Source: Onthophagus taurus | Taxonomy: Eukaryota > Arthropoda > Insecta > Coleoptera > Scarabaeidae | Assembly (NCBI RefSeq): GCF_036711975.1 | Contig: NC_091968.1 | Span: forward strand, 14,446,001-14,510,000 | Direction of reading: 5' to 3' | Length of the DNA: 64,000 bases | Part shown: one piece after another, positions 30,100 through 40,264 of the stretch | Numbering within the stretch: the first letter of the stretch is position 1 | Layout of the letters: the number at the start of each line of letters is the position of its first letter | Program-made: the position numbers and the translations under genes | Notes under the pieces: model-generated | Databases searched by the model: none | Told to the model about the DNA's origin: nothing | The model's input: the letters and a program-made list of their open reading frames with translations, nothing else

Positions 30100-30105
30100 G
30101 CTCAG
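30100..30105. repeat. Target-site duplication of copy B, left
   Basis: GCTCAG, followed by the element terminus AGTAGATAAAAGCC. It differs from the duplication of copy A. Confidence 0.93.
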
Positions 30106-30548
30106 AGTAGATAAAAGCCGATTCTAGAACCTCCTCTCAGAACCTCAGGTCAAGGCCAAGGCCAAGGTCACGTTGAGTGACCATGACCTTGACCTTGCCC
30201 TGAGGTTCTGGGAGGAGGTTCCAGAATCGGCTATTGCAAAGGGGGTCGTTGACCAGTAACCTTGACCTAAACAATGACCTTTACTTTGAGCTCACCTCAG
30301 GTCAAGATCACGTTTAGTGACCATGACCTTGATCAGTAACCTTGACCTGAACAATGACCTTTACTTTGATCTCAACGGAGACCTTGAAGTCAACCTTAAT
30401 TGTGACCATTACATTGACCGTGTACGTGACCGGAAATGAAGGTTACACGACGTGAGGCCATTGAAAACCCCACTTCGGAGGAGGTATGCTTTAAATAGCA
30501 GATAGAAAATCGTGTTCAACAGTATTGAAGTAAGAGTGTTGTGAACAT
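30106..30548 (+). repeat. Terminal inverted repeat, left end of copy B
   Basis: 443 bp. The tip reads AGTAGATAAAAGCC, three bases shorter than the other three termini (AGTAGTAGAT). The hairpin is at 30117-30231 and the TATA-like box at 30490-30497. It faces the 160-aa gene. Confidence 0.94.
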
Positions 30549-30605
30549 AAAGAAATTGAGGAACTTGTAGCTCCTATTTTAAGCAGTTTACATCGCTTAA
30601 ATATA

Positions 30606-31088
30606 ATGGCATCGAGAAATCCAATTAAAGTCATCGATATGCAAGGGTTTACTTTATCTTCGGGATTTCGAGTTAAAGAATTGGCTATCGGTGATGGTGA
30701 GTCGATTTCCCATTTCATATTTCAACCTGATATAAGTTATGAAAGACTCAATAAGCGAGAATGTCGACAAGTGCGTTGGGAGGAGAATAACTTACACCAT
30801 TTGCATTACGAGAATGGATATGTGCCCTATAATCAACTGAAAGACATTCTGGAACAGCATACATGCGGAGTGGAGGTGGTGTTTGTAAAGGGATCTCAAA
30901 AAGAAAAGGTATTGAGAGACCTATTATCATCGGTAAAGCCAGTGATTATTAATTTACAAGATAATATATATTGCCCTTTGCTTTCGTTGAGTCAAAATTC
31001 TTGCGCATATCATTATAAATCGGAAAGCAGTTGTGCAATTGAAAATGTTAAATTAATTTTAAAATTTTTAAAAATGGATTTAGATTAG
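30606..31088 (+). CDS. 160-aa end protein, copy B
   Basis: Same frame and length as its copy A partner at 18722-19204, with one substitution, Ser63 to Leu, in the otherwise conserved NNxHHLHYENG stretch. The leader after the terminal repeat is 57 bp, as in copy A. Confidence 0.7.
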   Translation: MASRNPIKVIDMQGFTLSSGFRVKELAIGDGESISHFIFQPDISYERLNKRECRQVRWEENNLHHLHYENGYVPYNQLKDILEQHTCGVEVVFVKGSQKEKVLRDLLSSVKPVIINLQDNIYCPLLSLSQNSCAYHYKSESSCAIENVKLILKFLKMDLD

Positions 31089-31686
31089 TGTTAAAATTTA
31101 AAATTTAAATAAATTAATTTTTATTGTACTGACTTTTTTTATTCAATTTAAATGTATCACATTCCTAATCCTAATATATAAAATGGAAAAGAAAAACAAC
31201 CGAATTAAATTTCATTTAATTTATTGAACTCGTCTTTAATAAATGATAAACAATTGCATATCTTTTTAACGTATTATTTATGGTGTCAACTCGACGCCCC
31301 CGAGTTAGCAGTTCATGATGTTTTTTTTTGGTGTACTCAAGTCGAGTGATGACTCTTCTCGGGTGCTCCCGGAGGAGTGGAGCATGACCGGGTTGGATTT
31401 ACTTTGAGCTCACCTCAGGTCAAGATCACGTTGAGTGACTATGACATTGATCAGTAACCTTGACCTGAACAATGACCTTTACTTTGACCTCAACGGAGAA
31501 CTTGAAGTCAACCTTAATTGTGACCGTGACGTCCCCACCTAAAATGATGTGCATAAATAGCAAGTCAGGTTCATAAAAGATTAGTTTCATTGAAATCATC
31601 CGACGTAGTGGTGACATAACAACGCAGAACAAGTAAGTCCATAAACACTTGTCTTACAGCAGAAGTATTAATGTTATATATACTTA
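31089..31686. promoter_or_regulatory. Intergenic region of copy B with internal promoter module
   Basis: The TGACCT-rich module is at 31398-31530, TATA ATAAATAG at 31553-31560, and initiator-like TCATT near 31587. The candidate leader intron runs from GTAAGT (31633) to TTAG (31687). An overlapping ATG at 31671 opens only 46 codons in another frame. The first 120 bp are AT-rich and contain the AATAAA of the 160-aa gene. Confidence 0.7.
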
Positions 31687-32586
31687 GTGGGTTCCAGACA
31701 ACAATATACAAAAGCACCGAAGAGAAGTCTCGAGGTTCAACAGGCGGTGTCCAAAAAAGCGAGCATAAGTCCAAAGGTGATAAAACCCTCGTTGACACCC
31801 GTGGCATCTGAAGAGGTGTTAAAACAAGAAAAGTTTAATACAGTTATAGAGTGTGGTAACAATATGCAAGCGGTCGCTGATGGAAAAGATTCGTTTGCAG
31901 ACTTAAGCCCTTTTATTATGACGCAAAGTGTTAACGGTAATAATGAAGTAGTTTCGAGAATAGATAACATGGAGAGCTTAACCAACATGTCGGACAGTAC
32001 AGTAAGAGCAAGTAGAGGTCCTCTATTTTCGGAAACAGTGTATGCACTAAATAAGAGCCGCACGAAATGTGTGGCAATAGGATTAAGTGCTGACTTACAT
32101 TTTGAACCAGTGGTAAGGTTAATGGGAAAAGGTCAATGTTTAACATTAACGGAAAACGATTGGCACAACATTATTATGTATAAGTCAACAATCACAAACA
32201 GTTTTGCTAATCAGTCTCCGTCGCAGATAGTGTTGTGTGGTGTCAGTATATCGTGCGATTGGATGGAAAACGTTTGCAAGATTTTAAAGTTGGAGAGGGG
32301 TGGAGAATATGTATATATTGCATATGAATCGTTGCATGAGCTTTGGAACGTAGCAGATTTAGTAGCAACTCGACTGAAATTATTGAGAACTGTGAATTAC
32401 AAAGCATATTATGATAGTGTTATAAACGCGTTAGCTGCAATGGATGGAGATGTGAAACGTAATATGTTAACGATGCTCAATGAATCGTGTTCTGAACAAA
32501 TATGTATAAGTAAGGAAGTGATGTTGTACAATTTCGATAAAATCTTGTTGGATGTAGATTTGTTTAAATTATTTCACAATCAATAA
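31687..32586 (+). CDS. Unknown 240/299-residue protein, copy B
   Basis: Identical in sequence to the copy A frame at 17224-18123. GTG at 31687, first ATG at 31864 (codon 60). The frame is closed just upstream by TAA at 31669-31671, so any longer protein would need splicing. Confidence 0.63.
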   Translation: MGSRQQYTKAPKRSLEVQQAVSKKASISPKVIKPSLTPVASEEVLKQEKFNTVIECGNNMQAVADGKDSFADLSPFIMTQSVNGNNEVVSRIDNMESLTNMSDSTVRASRGPLFSETVYALNKSRTKCVAIGLSADLHFEPVVRLMGKGQCLTLTENDWHNIIMYKSTITNSFANQSPSQIVLCGVSISCDWMENVCKILKLERGGEYVYIAYESLHELWNVADLVATRLKLLRTVNYKAYYDSVINALAAMDGDVKRNMLTMLNESCSEQICISKEVMLYNFDKILLDVDLFKLFHNQ

Positions 32587-32590
32587 AGAC

Positions 32591-32815
32591 ATGGGTAAGG
32601 TGCGGATTGATGAGAGTAAAAATGAGATGCATAGAATGTATGCATGGACTTATGCGTATAGACAATCACGAAAGTGTAATTGGGAGGAAATGTATTTAGA
32701 TCGTCTTAGATTTAAGAATAGAATAAGTTATGTAAATGATATGTTACACCTGTACTTAAGCAGCGAATTTAGAAATAAGATTTTTCATGAAAGATTTAAA
32801 TATGTAATGACTTAA
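32591..32815 (+). CDS. 74-aa basic protein, copy B
   Basis: Identical to the copy A protein. ATG 4 nt after the upstream stop; AATAAATAAA directly after its own stop. Confidence 0.6.
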   Translation: MGKVRIDESKNEMHRMYAWTYAYRQSRKCNWEEMYLDRLRFKNRISYVNDMLHLYLSSEFRNKIFHERFKYVMT

Positions 32816-32929
32816 AATAAATAAAATTTTTTTTCAAATGTGAGCGTATTATTAACCATCCAATATTCACCGAATAATGTGCGAAAGCTATTAAATATAA
32901 TGGTATGAATGTTAGGACAGTGAAACAGT

Positions 32930-33832
32930 ATGCATCGATCAAGCAAACGGTCTGGTCGAGGTATTGTGAATACATTAATCAATAAGCTTCCGATAGAACT
33001 ACATTTGCCAGGTTATAATTATTGCGGTCCGGGAACCAAATTGGTAAAGAGATTAGTTCGTGGAGATCGGGGAGTGAATAAATTAGACGACGCCTGTAAA
33101 ACGCATGATATTGCCTACGCAGCGACATCGAATTTAGCTGAGCGACACATAGCCGATAAAGAGTTGTATAAGACGGCGAAAGAGCGGTTGAGAAGTAAAG
33201 ACGCAAGCTTAGGAGAGCGACTATCGTCGGCGTTAGTGTCAACGATAATGAAAGGAAAAACAATAATGGGTATGGGAATGCAAATTCGTGCCCTAAGACG
33301 TAGAGGGACAACTCGTCAGAAGTTGAAACGTGGCGGTAAGTTGTCGTTTACGCAGGCAATGAACTTAGTGCGGCGAGCGATTGCACAGACCAACAGTACG
33401 AATACAAAGGGAGATGTACAAGTGGGTTACAATCTGTTGAAACCTTATCAAGGTAGAATACTTAAACCGCGCGGAAAAATAATCAAGATTCCCAAGACGG
33501 GAGGTTTTTTACCCTTAATACTTGCAGCTTTGGGTGCTCTCGGTTCTTTAGGCGGAGGTGCAGCAGCTATTGCAAAAACCGTAAACGAAGCAAAAATAGC
33601 AAGGGAGCAGTTACAAGAAGCCCAACGTCACAATCGGGCTATGGAACCAAAAGCGATCGGCAGCGGTTTGTATATTAAACCATATAAGCAAGGTTGCGGA
33701 CTAGTCATGAAAACGGTATCACTAAAATCAAAGCGACTAAAACGCCCCAAGAGGGCGAACAAAATTGGTACAGGAATGTTTATTAATCCATATAAAAAGG
33801 GTTGTGGTTATAAAACTGTAGCAAAAAACTAA
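32930..33832 (+). CDS. PLA2-domain minor capsid protein, copy B
   Basis: Calcium loop and His-Asp catalytic pair unchanged. The only difference from copy A is Leu for Arg at 265, in the basic linker between the two PYKxGCG motifs. Frameshift heptamer at 33823-33829 and TAA at 33830-33832. Confidence 0.86.
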   Translation: MHRSSKRSGRGIVNTLINKLPIELHLPGYNYCGPGTKLVKRLVRGDRGVNKLDDACKTHDIAYAATSNLAERHIADKELYKTAKERLRSKDASLGERLSSALVSTIMKGKTIMGMGMQIRALRRRGTTRQKLKRGGKLSFTQAMNLVRRAIAQTNSTNTKGDVQVGYNLLKPYQGRILKPRGKIIKIPKTGGFLPLILAALGALGSLGGGAAAIAKTVNEAKIAREQLQEAQRHNRAMEPKAIGSGLYIKPYKQGCGLVMKTVSLKSKRLKRPKRANKIGTGMFINPYKKGCGYKTVAKN

Positions 33833-33916
33833 TAAAAATACCCCAACATTCTTTAACGGATGTAGAGTTAAGGCGATATGCACGAGCGCTTGATCTGTTA
33901 AACTTTCGTGGGGTGT
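33823..33916 (+). promoter_or_regulatory. Predicted -1 frameshift site, copy B
   Basis: A_AAA_AAC at 33823-33829 directly before TAA. The 8-nt spacer is 33830-33837. The possible stem pairs 33838-33845 with 33909-33916, and an inner TTTAAC (33852-33857) with GTTAAA (33897-33902). Identical to copy A. Confidence 0.73.
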
Positions 33917-34221
33917 ACATGAGAAACAATTTACCGAAGAAAATCCGAAAACGAGAGAGTGGGATAATAAATCTTGATAATCGTACGGGTCCCGGTACTC
34001 ACTGGACAGCTTACAACAAGGATGGTGTAAATGTTAACTACTTTGACAGTTATGGAGATTTACGACCACCGATTGAAGTGGAGAAGTATTTTATATCGGA
34101 TGGGGGGAGAAATATTGTGAGGTATAATTATCGACGATATCAAAAAGAAGATCAAACAAATTGTGGACAATTGTGTCTGCATTTCTTAGATAGTTTAAAT
34201 ACCAAGGAAGTATCCGTGTAA
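33829..34221 (+). CDS. Adenain-like protease, -1 frame, copy B
   Basis: 130 residues downstream of the slip point; catalytic residues as in copy A. In-frame GTG at 33913 and ATG at 33919 are the only start-like codons, both inside the domain. Confidence 0.86.
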   Translation, partial: LIKIPQHSLTDVELRRYARALDLLNFRGVYMRNNLPKKIRKRESGIINLDNRTGPGTHWTAYNKDGVNVNYFDSYGDLRPPIEVEKYFISDGGRNIVRYNYRRYQKEDQTNCGQLCLHFLDSLNTKEVSV

Positions 34222-34241
34222 GATTAGTCTTGAGAACAACA

Positions 34242-34985
34242 ATGGAACAAGATACAATACATACAAGTTATACATTTACGCTCACCGGAAGGGGGTCGGA
34301 GTTGTCTTGTAACTTTAACCCACCGATTTATTTGAATGAACTCGGTACATACGAGTTAGCTCTTTTAAATTTCGAAACGTTCAATACGTTACCTAATATC
34401 GATTCAACAAACAATATTTTACAATATGAAGATCATATGGGAAATTTTACAGAGAATATTGAAATACCGCTAGGAACATACGATATTAACGATATTAACG
34501 AATACGTTAAAAAAACATTAACAGCGAGGAATATTCTCAGCGTGACTACACCGGGTACACAGATACGCATAAGAGGTAATAATAATACGCAACGTGCTGA
34601 GATAAAAACAAACCGGCGAATAAATTTTGCTAGCGATAATTCAATCGGTTCCTTACTTGGTTTTAACCCTAAAGTTATACCTAAAAACACGATAACAGAA
34701 TCGGATCATATCGTGAATATAAATAAAACGAATGCATTACAAATTTATTGTAATTTGAGCTCCGGATCGTATACGAATGGACAACCCATGCACGTGTTGT
34801 ATCATTTCTTCCCGAACGTACCGGCTGGTTTTAAAATAATAGAAGCTCCGCAACAACCGATTTACTTACCTGTTACAACGAACGTGATTAGTACATTAAT
34901 AGTACGCATACTTGATCAGGACGGTCAGTTGGTAAACTTCAGAGACGAAGAAGTGACCGTGAGAGTGCACTTGAAATCGGTGTGA
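34242..34985 (+). CDS. Penton candidate, copy B
   Basis: 247 residues, identical to the copy A protein; ATG 34242-34244, stop TGA 34983-34985. Confidence 0.6.
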   Translation: MEQDTIHTSYTFTLTGRGSELSCNFNPPIYLNELGTYELALLNFETFNTLPNIDSTNNILQYEDHMGNFTENIEIPLGTYDINDINEYVKKTLTARNILSVTTPGTQIRIRGNNNTQRAEIKTNRRINFASDNSIGSLLGFNPKVIPKNTITESDHIVNINKTNALQIYCNLSSGSYTNGQPMHVLYHFFPNVPAGFKIIEAPQQPIYLPVTTNVISTLIVRILDQDGQLVNFRDEEVTVRVHLKSV

Positions 34986-35002
34986 GTAGTAGGGTATTTA
35001 AT

Positions 35003-35173
35003 ATGGGTATAGTGTACGACGTTCGAAGAAAAGCACAGGAAAATCTGGGTGATAGAGTAATGTATAAAACGGTACGAAAGGATGTAAAACCTAACAGTAA
35101 GCGAAAATCAACTACCCAGTTAACACGCGTCAATCGTCAGTATTTAAGCAACTTAGGTTTTCAACTACTATAA
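35003..35173 (+). CDS. 56-aa basic protein, copy B
   Basis: Identical to copy A. Its TAA ends at 35173 and the capsid ATG begins at 35174. Confidence 0.58.
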   Translation: MGIVYDVRRKAQENLGDRVMYKTVRKDVKPNSKRKSTTQLTRVNRQYLSNLGFQLL

Positions 35174-36436
35174 ATGGAGTCCTTAAACGTCACGGAGAAA
35201 ATAAAAGTAGATAACTCGATTGTAAGTTACGAATATCATTCCCATCAACCGTTTGGTTCTACTAGCTTCGGTAACAATGATGAAATTCGTATAGGCATAC
35301 CCGAAATAGACAATTACACATTGCCTCATGAAAGTTTTTTGTATGTGGAAGGGAGCGTACGTAAACTGGATGCGAGTGGTAAAGCAACAAAAGATGCTAG
35401 TGCAACTGCAAAATTGATAAATAATCCTGTAGCGTTTATGTTCAGTGATATTCGCTATCTTATAAATGGTGTTCAAATAGATGGAGTGAGAAACGTGGGG
35501 TTAACATCATGTATGAAAGGATACTTTTCGTATACCCCTCACGATATAATAAAGTTGGCGAACGCAGGTTGGAACATGGGCGAGGATCTGCTAGGTCAAG
35601 TGGTCCCAACATCCCCTGTAACGGATGCAATAATGGATAAAAATGGAAATTTTGGATTGAGTGTACCGCTAAAGACATTAATAGGGTTTGCTGAAGATTT
35701 TAAAACAATTGTGATGAATGTGAGACAAGAGCTAGTGTTAATTCGTAATAATGATGATAATGATGTGCTTGTGAATACGGTAGAAGAACCGTTACAGTTA
35801 AAAATCGATAAAGTTGTGTGGAGAATGCCCCATCTAGCCGTAGGCTTACGAGAACAATTAGCTCTAACAAAAATAGCAGGACGAAATATTGATCTGCAAA
35901 TACCTTTTCGCAGTTGGGAAGTACATGAATATCCTTCTTTACCTCAAACAACAAAGCATTCATGGGCTGTGAAAACAGCTCCGCAGTTGGAAACACCTAG
36001 ATTTATAATAATTGGGTTTCAAACAAAGAAGAAAGGAAAACAGTTGGCGAACATGGCAACCTTTGATAATGTAAAACTCACCAATTTGACGGTATTCCTA
36101 AACGGTGAACGCTACCCATACGATAATCTGAACGTGGACTTTGATAGTAATCGTGTCGCAGTGTTATATGACATGTATACACGCTTTCAAAAGTCCTACT
36201 ATGGGAAGGAAGGAGAACCATTACTCACTCCGAAACAATTTATTGAAAATTATCCACTGATTGGAATTGATTGTACATATCAAGCAGAAGCGCTACACAA
36301 AAGTGGGGTAGAAATACGGATAGAATTTACGACAAAAAATCCGATTCCTGATGGTACCACAGCATACTGTTTAGTTTTACATGATAAGGCGTTTCAATAT
36401 TCTCCACTAACAAAAATCGTCAAACAAATGACTTGA
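35174..36436 (+). CDS. Major capsid candidate, copy B
   Basis: 420 residues with no difference from copy A, so both elements could feed the same capsid. Confidence 0.77.
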   Translation: MESLNVTEKIKVDNSIVSYEYHSHQPFGSTSFGNNDEIRIGIPEIDNYTLPHESFLYVEGSVRKLDASGKATKDASATAKLINNPVAFMFSDIRYLINGVQIDGVRNVGLTSCMKGYFSYTPHDIIKLANAGWNMGEDLLGQVVPTSPVTDAIMDKNGNFGLSVPLKTLIGFAEDFKTIVMNVRQELVLIRNNDDNDVLVNTVEEPLQLKIDKVVWRMPHLAVGLREQLALTKIAGRNIDLQIPFRSWEVHEYPSLPQTTKHSWAVKTAPQLETPRFIIIGFQTKKKGKQLANMATFDNVKLTNLTVFLNGERYPYDNLNVDFDSNRVAVLYDMYTRFQKSYYGKEGEPLLTPKQFIENYPLIGIDCTYQAEALHKSGVEIRIEFTTKNPIPDGTTAYCLVLHDKAFQYSPLTKIVKQMT

Positions 36437-36610
36437 GTATGGGGAAAGAAGGGTTGGTAGTGTGTAGTTGGATCGGATCCTGAGCCGCATCGCACCCGTA
36501 GCTCATCATCCGAAATGTGAGACTTCTATATTCAGCGTAAACAAAAAAAGTCGTAGAGTATAAGTTGTGCGACAGATTTCTACGGCTGCATAGTATGGAT
36601 AATCGTGTTG

Positions 36611-37126
36611 ATGTACGGAAGCAAGATGTATTCAAATAAAACTCAATACATAATTCTCGATATACAAGGTTTCATGGTCAACGAAGATCAGTTCGTACCT
36701 AAAGAATTAGCATCATGTGATAGTAACAAATGCATAACCCACCACGTTTTTCAACCGAGTAGCAGTATAGCTTCATTACCATCTAAATATAGGAATACTG
36801 CAAACTGGTTAATGACACATCATCATTGCATCGACTGGAAAGTTGGTTTTATCCATCCAATGGAATTCGACGCCATAGTCAAATATCTGTGTCGGAATGT
36901 CAAGAAAGTGTATGTTAAAGGACCTGAAAAAATTAAATTTTTAAGACATATTATTTCCGCGCCGATATTTGCGTTGGAAGGTAGTATCTATAAACTTGAG
37001 ATGGGTATACCGAGCTGTGCTTTTCACTCGCGACGAAGAAGTATGTGCGCTCTTTCCAATGTACGCCACTTACAAGAAGTTGTCGAAGAGGGGGTGCAAA
37101 ACAAGGATGCGAAAGACAGTCGGTGA
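36611..37126 (+). CDS. 171-aa paralogue protein, copy B
   Basis: Identical to copy A; first ATG 36611-36613. A T/A-run 5' of it is 2 bp shorter than in copy A. Confidence 0.7.
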   Translation: MYGSKMYSNKTQYIILDIQGFMVNEDQFVPKELASCDSNKCITHHVFQPSSSIASLPSKYRNTANWLMTHHHCIDWKVGFIHPMEFDAIVKYLCRNVKKVYVKGPEKIKFLRHIISAPIFALEGSIYKLEMGIPSCAFHSRRRSMCALSNVRHLQEVVEEGVQNKDAKDSR

Positions 37127-37176
37127 CTATAAAGCAGAGACAAGTCGTAATGGGGGATAGTTAAGAGCTGGTTGCG

Positions 37177-37512
37177 ATGGAACAAGTGTTCACTGTGTTT
37201 GGGTGTTGGCCACTTACATCTGCCAAGAAAGTGTACAGCGTAATGAAAAAATATGAACAAGATGCCTCATTTGCGAACATTCCAGCTCGTGATTTAAAAT
37301 ATTTACCAACACAGTATTATTTCGATAAAGTACCATCTATGGAATTACGAAGAATTTGGACCCAACTACCGTTCGCCTACCAGCAATCGAAAATGTTACA
37401 AATGAAGTTACCGTGTCTTGAACATTATAATAATGATTGTGCGGAAACTCATTTCGATGGACCACCACCACCTAAAATGCATTGTATTAAATGTACGTTA
37501 GAAAAGAAATAA
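37177..37512 (+). CDS. 111-aa Cys/His protein, copy B
   Basis: Identical to copy A; AATAAA overlaps the stop codon. Confidence 0.63.
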   Translation: MEQVFTVFGCWPLTSAKKVYSVMKKYEQDASFANIPARDLKYLPTQYYFDKVPSMELRRIWTQLPFAYQQSKMLQMKLPCLEHYNNDCAETHFDGPPPPKMHCIKCTLEKK

Positions 37513-38076
37513 ATGTTATTTTTTTATCCATATTGATGAGTTTTATTTAAAGAAACCTCTTCACCTCCCCTTCCCCCTCCCCCTCCCCCCTCCCCCTCCC
37601 CTCCCCCTCCCCTGCCCCACCCCTGCCCGCGGGCTCAACTACGCTCCGCTTCGCTCCGCTCGCGCGGGGGGGTGGGGCAGGGGTGGGGCAGGGGAGGGGG
37701 AGGGGAGGGGGAGGGGGGGAGGGGGGATTGTAACCCCCCTTGAGTCACGGGCGAAGATAAGGTCCGAACGACCTCGCATTCTCAGACAGTATGACCTCCC
37801 CTTGGGCCACAGGCGATAACAAGGAGAAAACCTGGACAACCTCGCATTCCCAGACAGTATGACCTCCCCTTCAGTCACAGGCGATAACAAGGAGAAGACC
37901 TAAACGACCTCGCATTCCCAGACAGTTGACCGGACAAATACCTGTTCACTAACCCGTACTTAAAGGTAGTGGAAAGTGGGTTACTCCTCACTCCGTGTAC
38001 AGCAGTCGCTGAGTGATATAGTAGTGTACAAAAGACGATAATTCCTTAAAAAGTGTGTTTACAATAATAACAGATT
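37513..38076. repeat. Gene-free centre of copy B: GC palindrome and 68-bp repeats
   Basis: The palindrome spans about 37560-37727. Its core keeps CTCAACTACGCTCCGC but lacks roughly 26 bp present in copy A, and an arm run is shorter; total loss 38 bp. Three 68-bp repeats follow at 37722-37925. No gene. Confidence 0.83.
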
Positions 38077-38122
38077 TTGTTAAAAACTGTGTTTTTCCGA
38101 CCACGAAGAAATCGCCTTCTGC

Positions 38123-38404
38123 TAGAAAACCATTTGAAAAGTAAGTTACATCAATACAATTTTTATCGGTTTTCTTCATGTATGTTTGTGATGATTTCAG
38201 GTATTAATTGTTATACGCTGAGAAAAGTGGTTCTTCAGCGCATTGCAAACCTGTCAGACGTGATAGAAAACCATTTGAAAAGTAAGTTACATCAATACAA
38301 TTTTTATCGGTTTTCTTCATGTATGTTTGTGATGATTTCAGACATTAATTGTTATACGCTGAGAAAAGTGGTTCTTCAGCGGATTGCAAACTTGTCAGAC
38401 GTGA
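38123..38404 (+). repeat. Duplicated 141-bp exon/intron unit, copy B
   Basis: Units 38123-38263 and 38264-38404. Introns 38141-38200 and 38282-38341 (GTAAGT to TTTCAG, 60 nt each), exon 38201-38281 (81 nt). AATAAA lies at about 38420 just before a TAA, and the Pro-rich gene begins at 38477. Confidence 0.7.
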
Positions 38405-38476
38405 GCGAACGTATAATTTTAATAAAATAATCCAAATTTTTTGTAACCCTTTTGATTCCTTGAAGTCTTTCCCATT

Positions 38477-39634
38477 ATGCTTCACTTAATTGGTAACAGC
38501 CACGCTCGTGCAAGCGATAATACCGATGGTATGACCGACCCACTGGTTGCCGTGCTGCCACGCAATAACGACAGTACGAATGTTGTTGAGTCAAGCCTAC
38601 CGTCGTTACCATTATATTGCAGCGGCAACTTTGACGGTTTGAGTCGTACCATGCAGGATTTCACTACAGACCCACCACTGTACGAGCAAATAATGAATGA
38701 GCTCCGGTCACAGCCAGGGAACGACAATGGTGCGATTGTTACCACCAGTCCAACCTTGTCGTCCTACGGCTTAACTCGCATCAGTATGGAGATACGAGAA
38801 GAAGGAACATATCAGGAAGTTGTTGTGCCACCTGAACCTGCTACCAATCAGGCCGACGTGGTACAACCACTTCCAGATATTGTACATACGGATGTCACAA
38901 GTCAAGCACCTGCTGAAAACCAGGTGCTTGCGGCACCGTCTGTACCAGCGACGGAAGACGTATCCCAACCCTCCGATAGGATATGTGTTTCGCCTGTCTT
39001 CTCGAGTGGACCCATACGGTACACATCCCGCCGTATAAAAAAACGCGTCAACTTGTTGTCAAGGGGTTGCGTGAAACAAACTACCCGCCCAAACCCTTCT
39101 CCTGCTTCACAAGACTCCTGTAGATTGCTGCGCAACGCATTAGCCAAACCTCCCCGTAACACACGAAGAGTACCTACACTCGCTACAGTAACCAGACCTG
39201 CAACGGTGGTTACATCTCCACCAGAGGTGACCATCGACATCCGTGACAGCCCGCCAACTATCACAACTATCCCACCACAAAATGTGGTGTTCCCACCACC
39301 TTTACCTATCCCTACTATCCCGCAGAGGCAAAATCTTCCAGCTGTAAATACCGCACATCCCGACCCATGGGTTGATGCGTTTCTGCATTCAACAACCAAC
39401 TTGGCAAGCAGTCTTTTGTCCCAAGAGGATTTTTTCATCTTGGGCTTGAAACCTCAATTGCAAACCAAAGTGACGACTTTGGAACATCATAAGCGCCACT
39501 TCGTGAACGCGTTGAATGCAGTAAACCAGAATCCCACCGTCTGCTTTGCTGCTTCTTCAAACATCCTTAACATGTACAACACCAAAATTAACCTGTATAA
39601 GTCCCTTCTCAGGCTGCTGCCTGACAACGGTTAA
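38477..39634 (+). CDS. 385-aa Pro-rich PPxY protein, copy B
   Basis: Protein identical to copy A although the DNA differs (for example a silent CGA/CGC Arg codon), a sign of a real coding frame. Confidence 0.68.
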   Translation: MLHLIGNSHARASDNTDGMTDPLVAVLPRNNDSTNVVESSLPSLPLYCSGNFDGLSRTMQDFTTDPPLYEQIMNELRSQPGNDNGAIVTTSPTLSSYGLTRISMEIREEGTYQEVVVPPEPATNQADVVQPLPDIVHTDVTSQAPAENQVLAAPSVPATEDVSQPSDRICVSPVFSSGPIRYTSRRIKKRVNLLSRGCVKQTTRPNPSPASQDSCRLLRNALAKPPRNTRRVPTLATVTRPATVVTSPPEVTIDIRDSPPTITTIPPQNVVFPPPLPIPTIPQRQNLPAVNTAHPDPWVDAFLHSTTNLASSLLSQEDFFILGLKPQLQTKVTTLEHHKRHFVNALNAVNQNPTVCFAASSNILNMYNTKINLYKSLLRLLPDNG

Positions 39635-39703
39635 TAGCGTTTTTTTTTTGAAGCTCGTTCAGTTTTTTTGTCTCTTGCAGTGTTAACGTTGCAGGAGTTG
39701 GCT

Positions 39704-40264
39704 ATGGAGAGCGTTAATTCGACGATTTCCCGTAAAGACCGTACGTTGCGGTTAGTAGATGTTTTACCAAAGACTCTACTACTAAACGTAATGTACAGCT
39801 GGGACATATGCTTCTGGCGTCGAATATCCCGAAAGGGCGATCGAATCAATCTTGGGGAGGTTTGCTTCCCCACCGTGGAACGCTTTGGAAAGAAAATGTC
39901 GCAAGGCACCGTACATAAGTTGTTCCACGGTTCTCCGGTTGATTGGAGTTCAACTTTCGGAGTGGGTCTTCAGTATCAAGCAAGGTATGTTTTTTATGAA
40001 TCACATTTGGGCAACCTTTGCTATCGTTGTCGACGCCGCCTACACCATATTAGTATAACGAACGTTTTACAACTGGATTGTCGTGTGAAATTGCGCTCGA
40101 AAATAAAGTATGCATCTTCTGAACGATTGCAGACTATTATTTTAAATAAAAAATATTGGTGTGCGATGTGTTGTCGTGTGTCTTTGTTTCGAGTCTGTTT
40201 TAAACCACAACTTGAGGAGGATCAAAGTACTGAGGAATTGTCGGAGGGATGTCTCAGCAACTAA
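39704..40264 (+). CDS. 186-aa Cys-rich protein, copy B
   Basis: Identical to copy A. Splice-acceptor-like TTTTTTTGTCTCTTGCAG ends at 39680, 23 nt before the ATG. The A/T-run upstream is 1 bp longer than in copy A. Confidence 0.63.
   Translation: MESVNSTISRKDRTLRLVDVLPKTLLLNVMYSWDICFWRRISRKGDRINLGEVCFPTVERFGKKMSQGTVHKLFHGSPVDWSSTFGVGLQYQARYVFYESHLGNLCYRCRRRLHHISITNVLQLDCRVKLRSKIKYASSERLQTIILNKKYWCAMCCRVSLFRVCFKPQLEEDQSTEELSEGCLSN

Larger units (their letters stand above)
19708..30105. repeat. 152-bp satellite array between the two elements
   Basis: About 68 monomers, all in the same orientation as the outer blocks. Two kinds of length variant are frequent: one lacks GGGCACATTTTG after CACGTTTT, another lacks about 10 bp around CATGCTCCAA. 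Monomer types alternate in patches, and the right part is a 2714-bp higher-order repeat. No gene is present. Confidence 0.97.

Noticed and set aside
31671-31811. 46-codon ATG frame overlapping the start of the 299-codon gene in copy B
   Set aside because: Short, no recognisable content, and no clear shift signal to the larger frame; kept only as a remark on the uncertain start.
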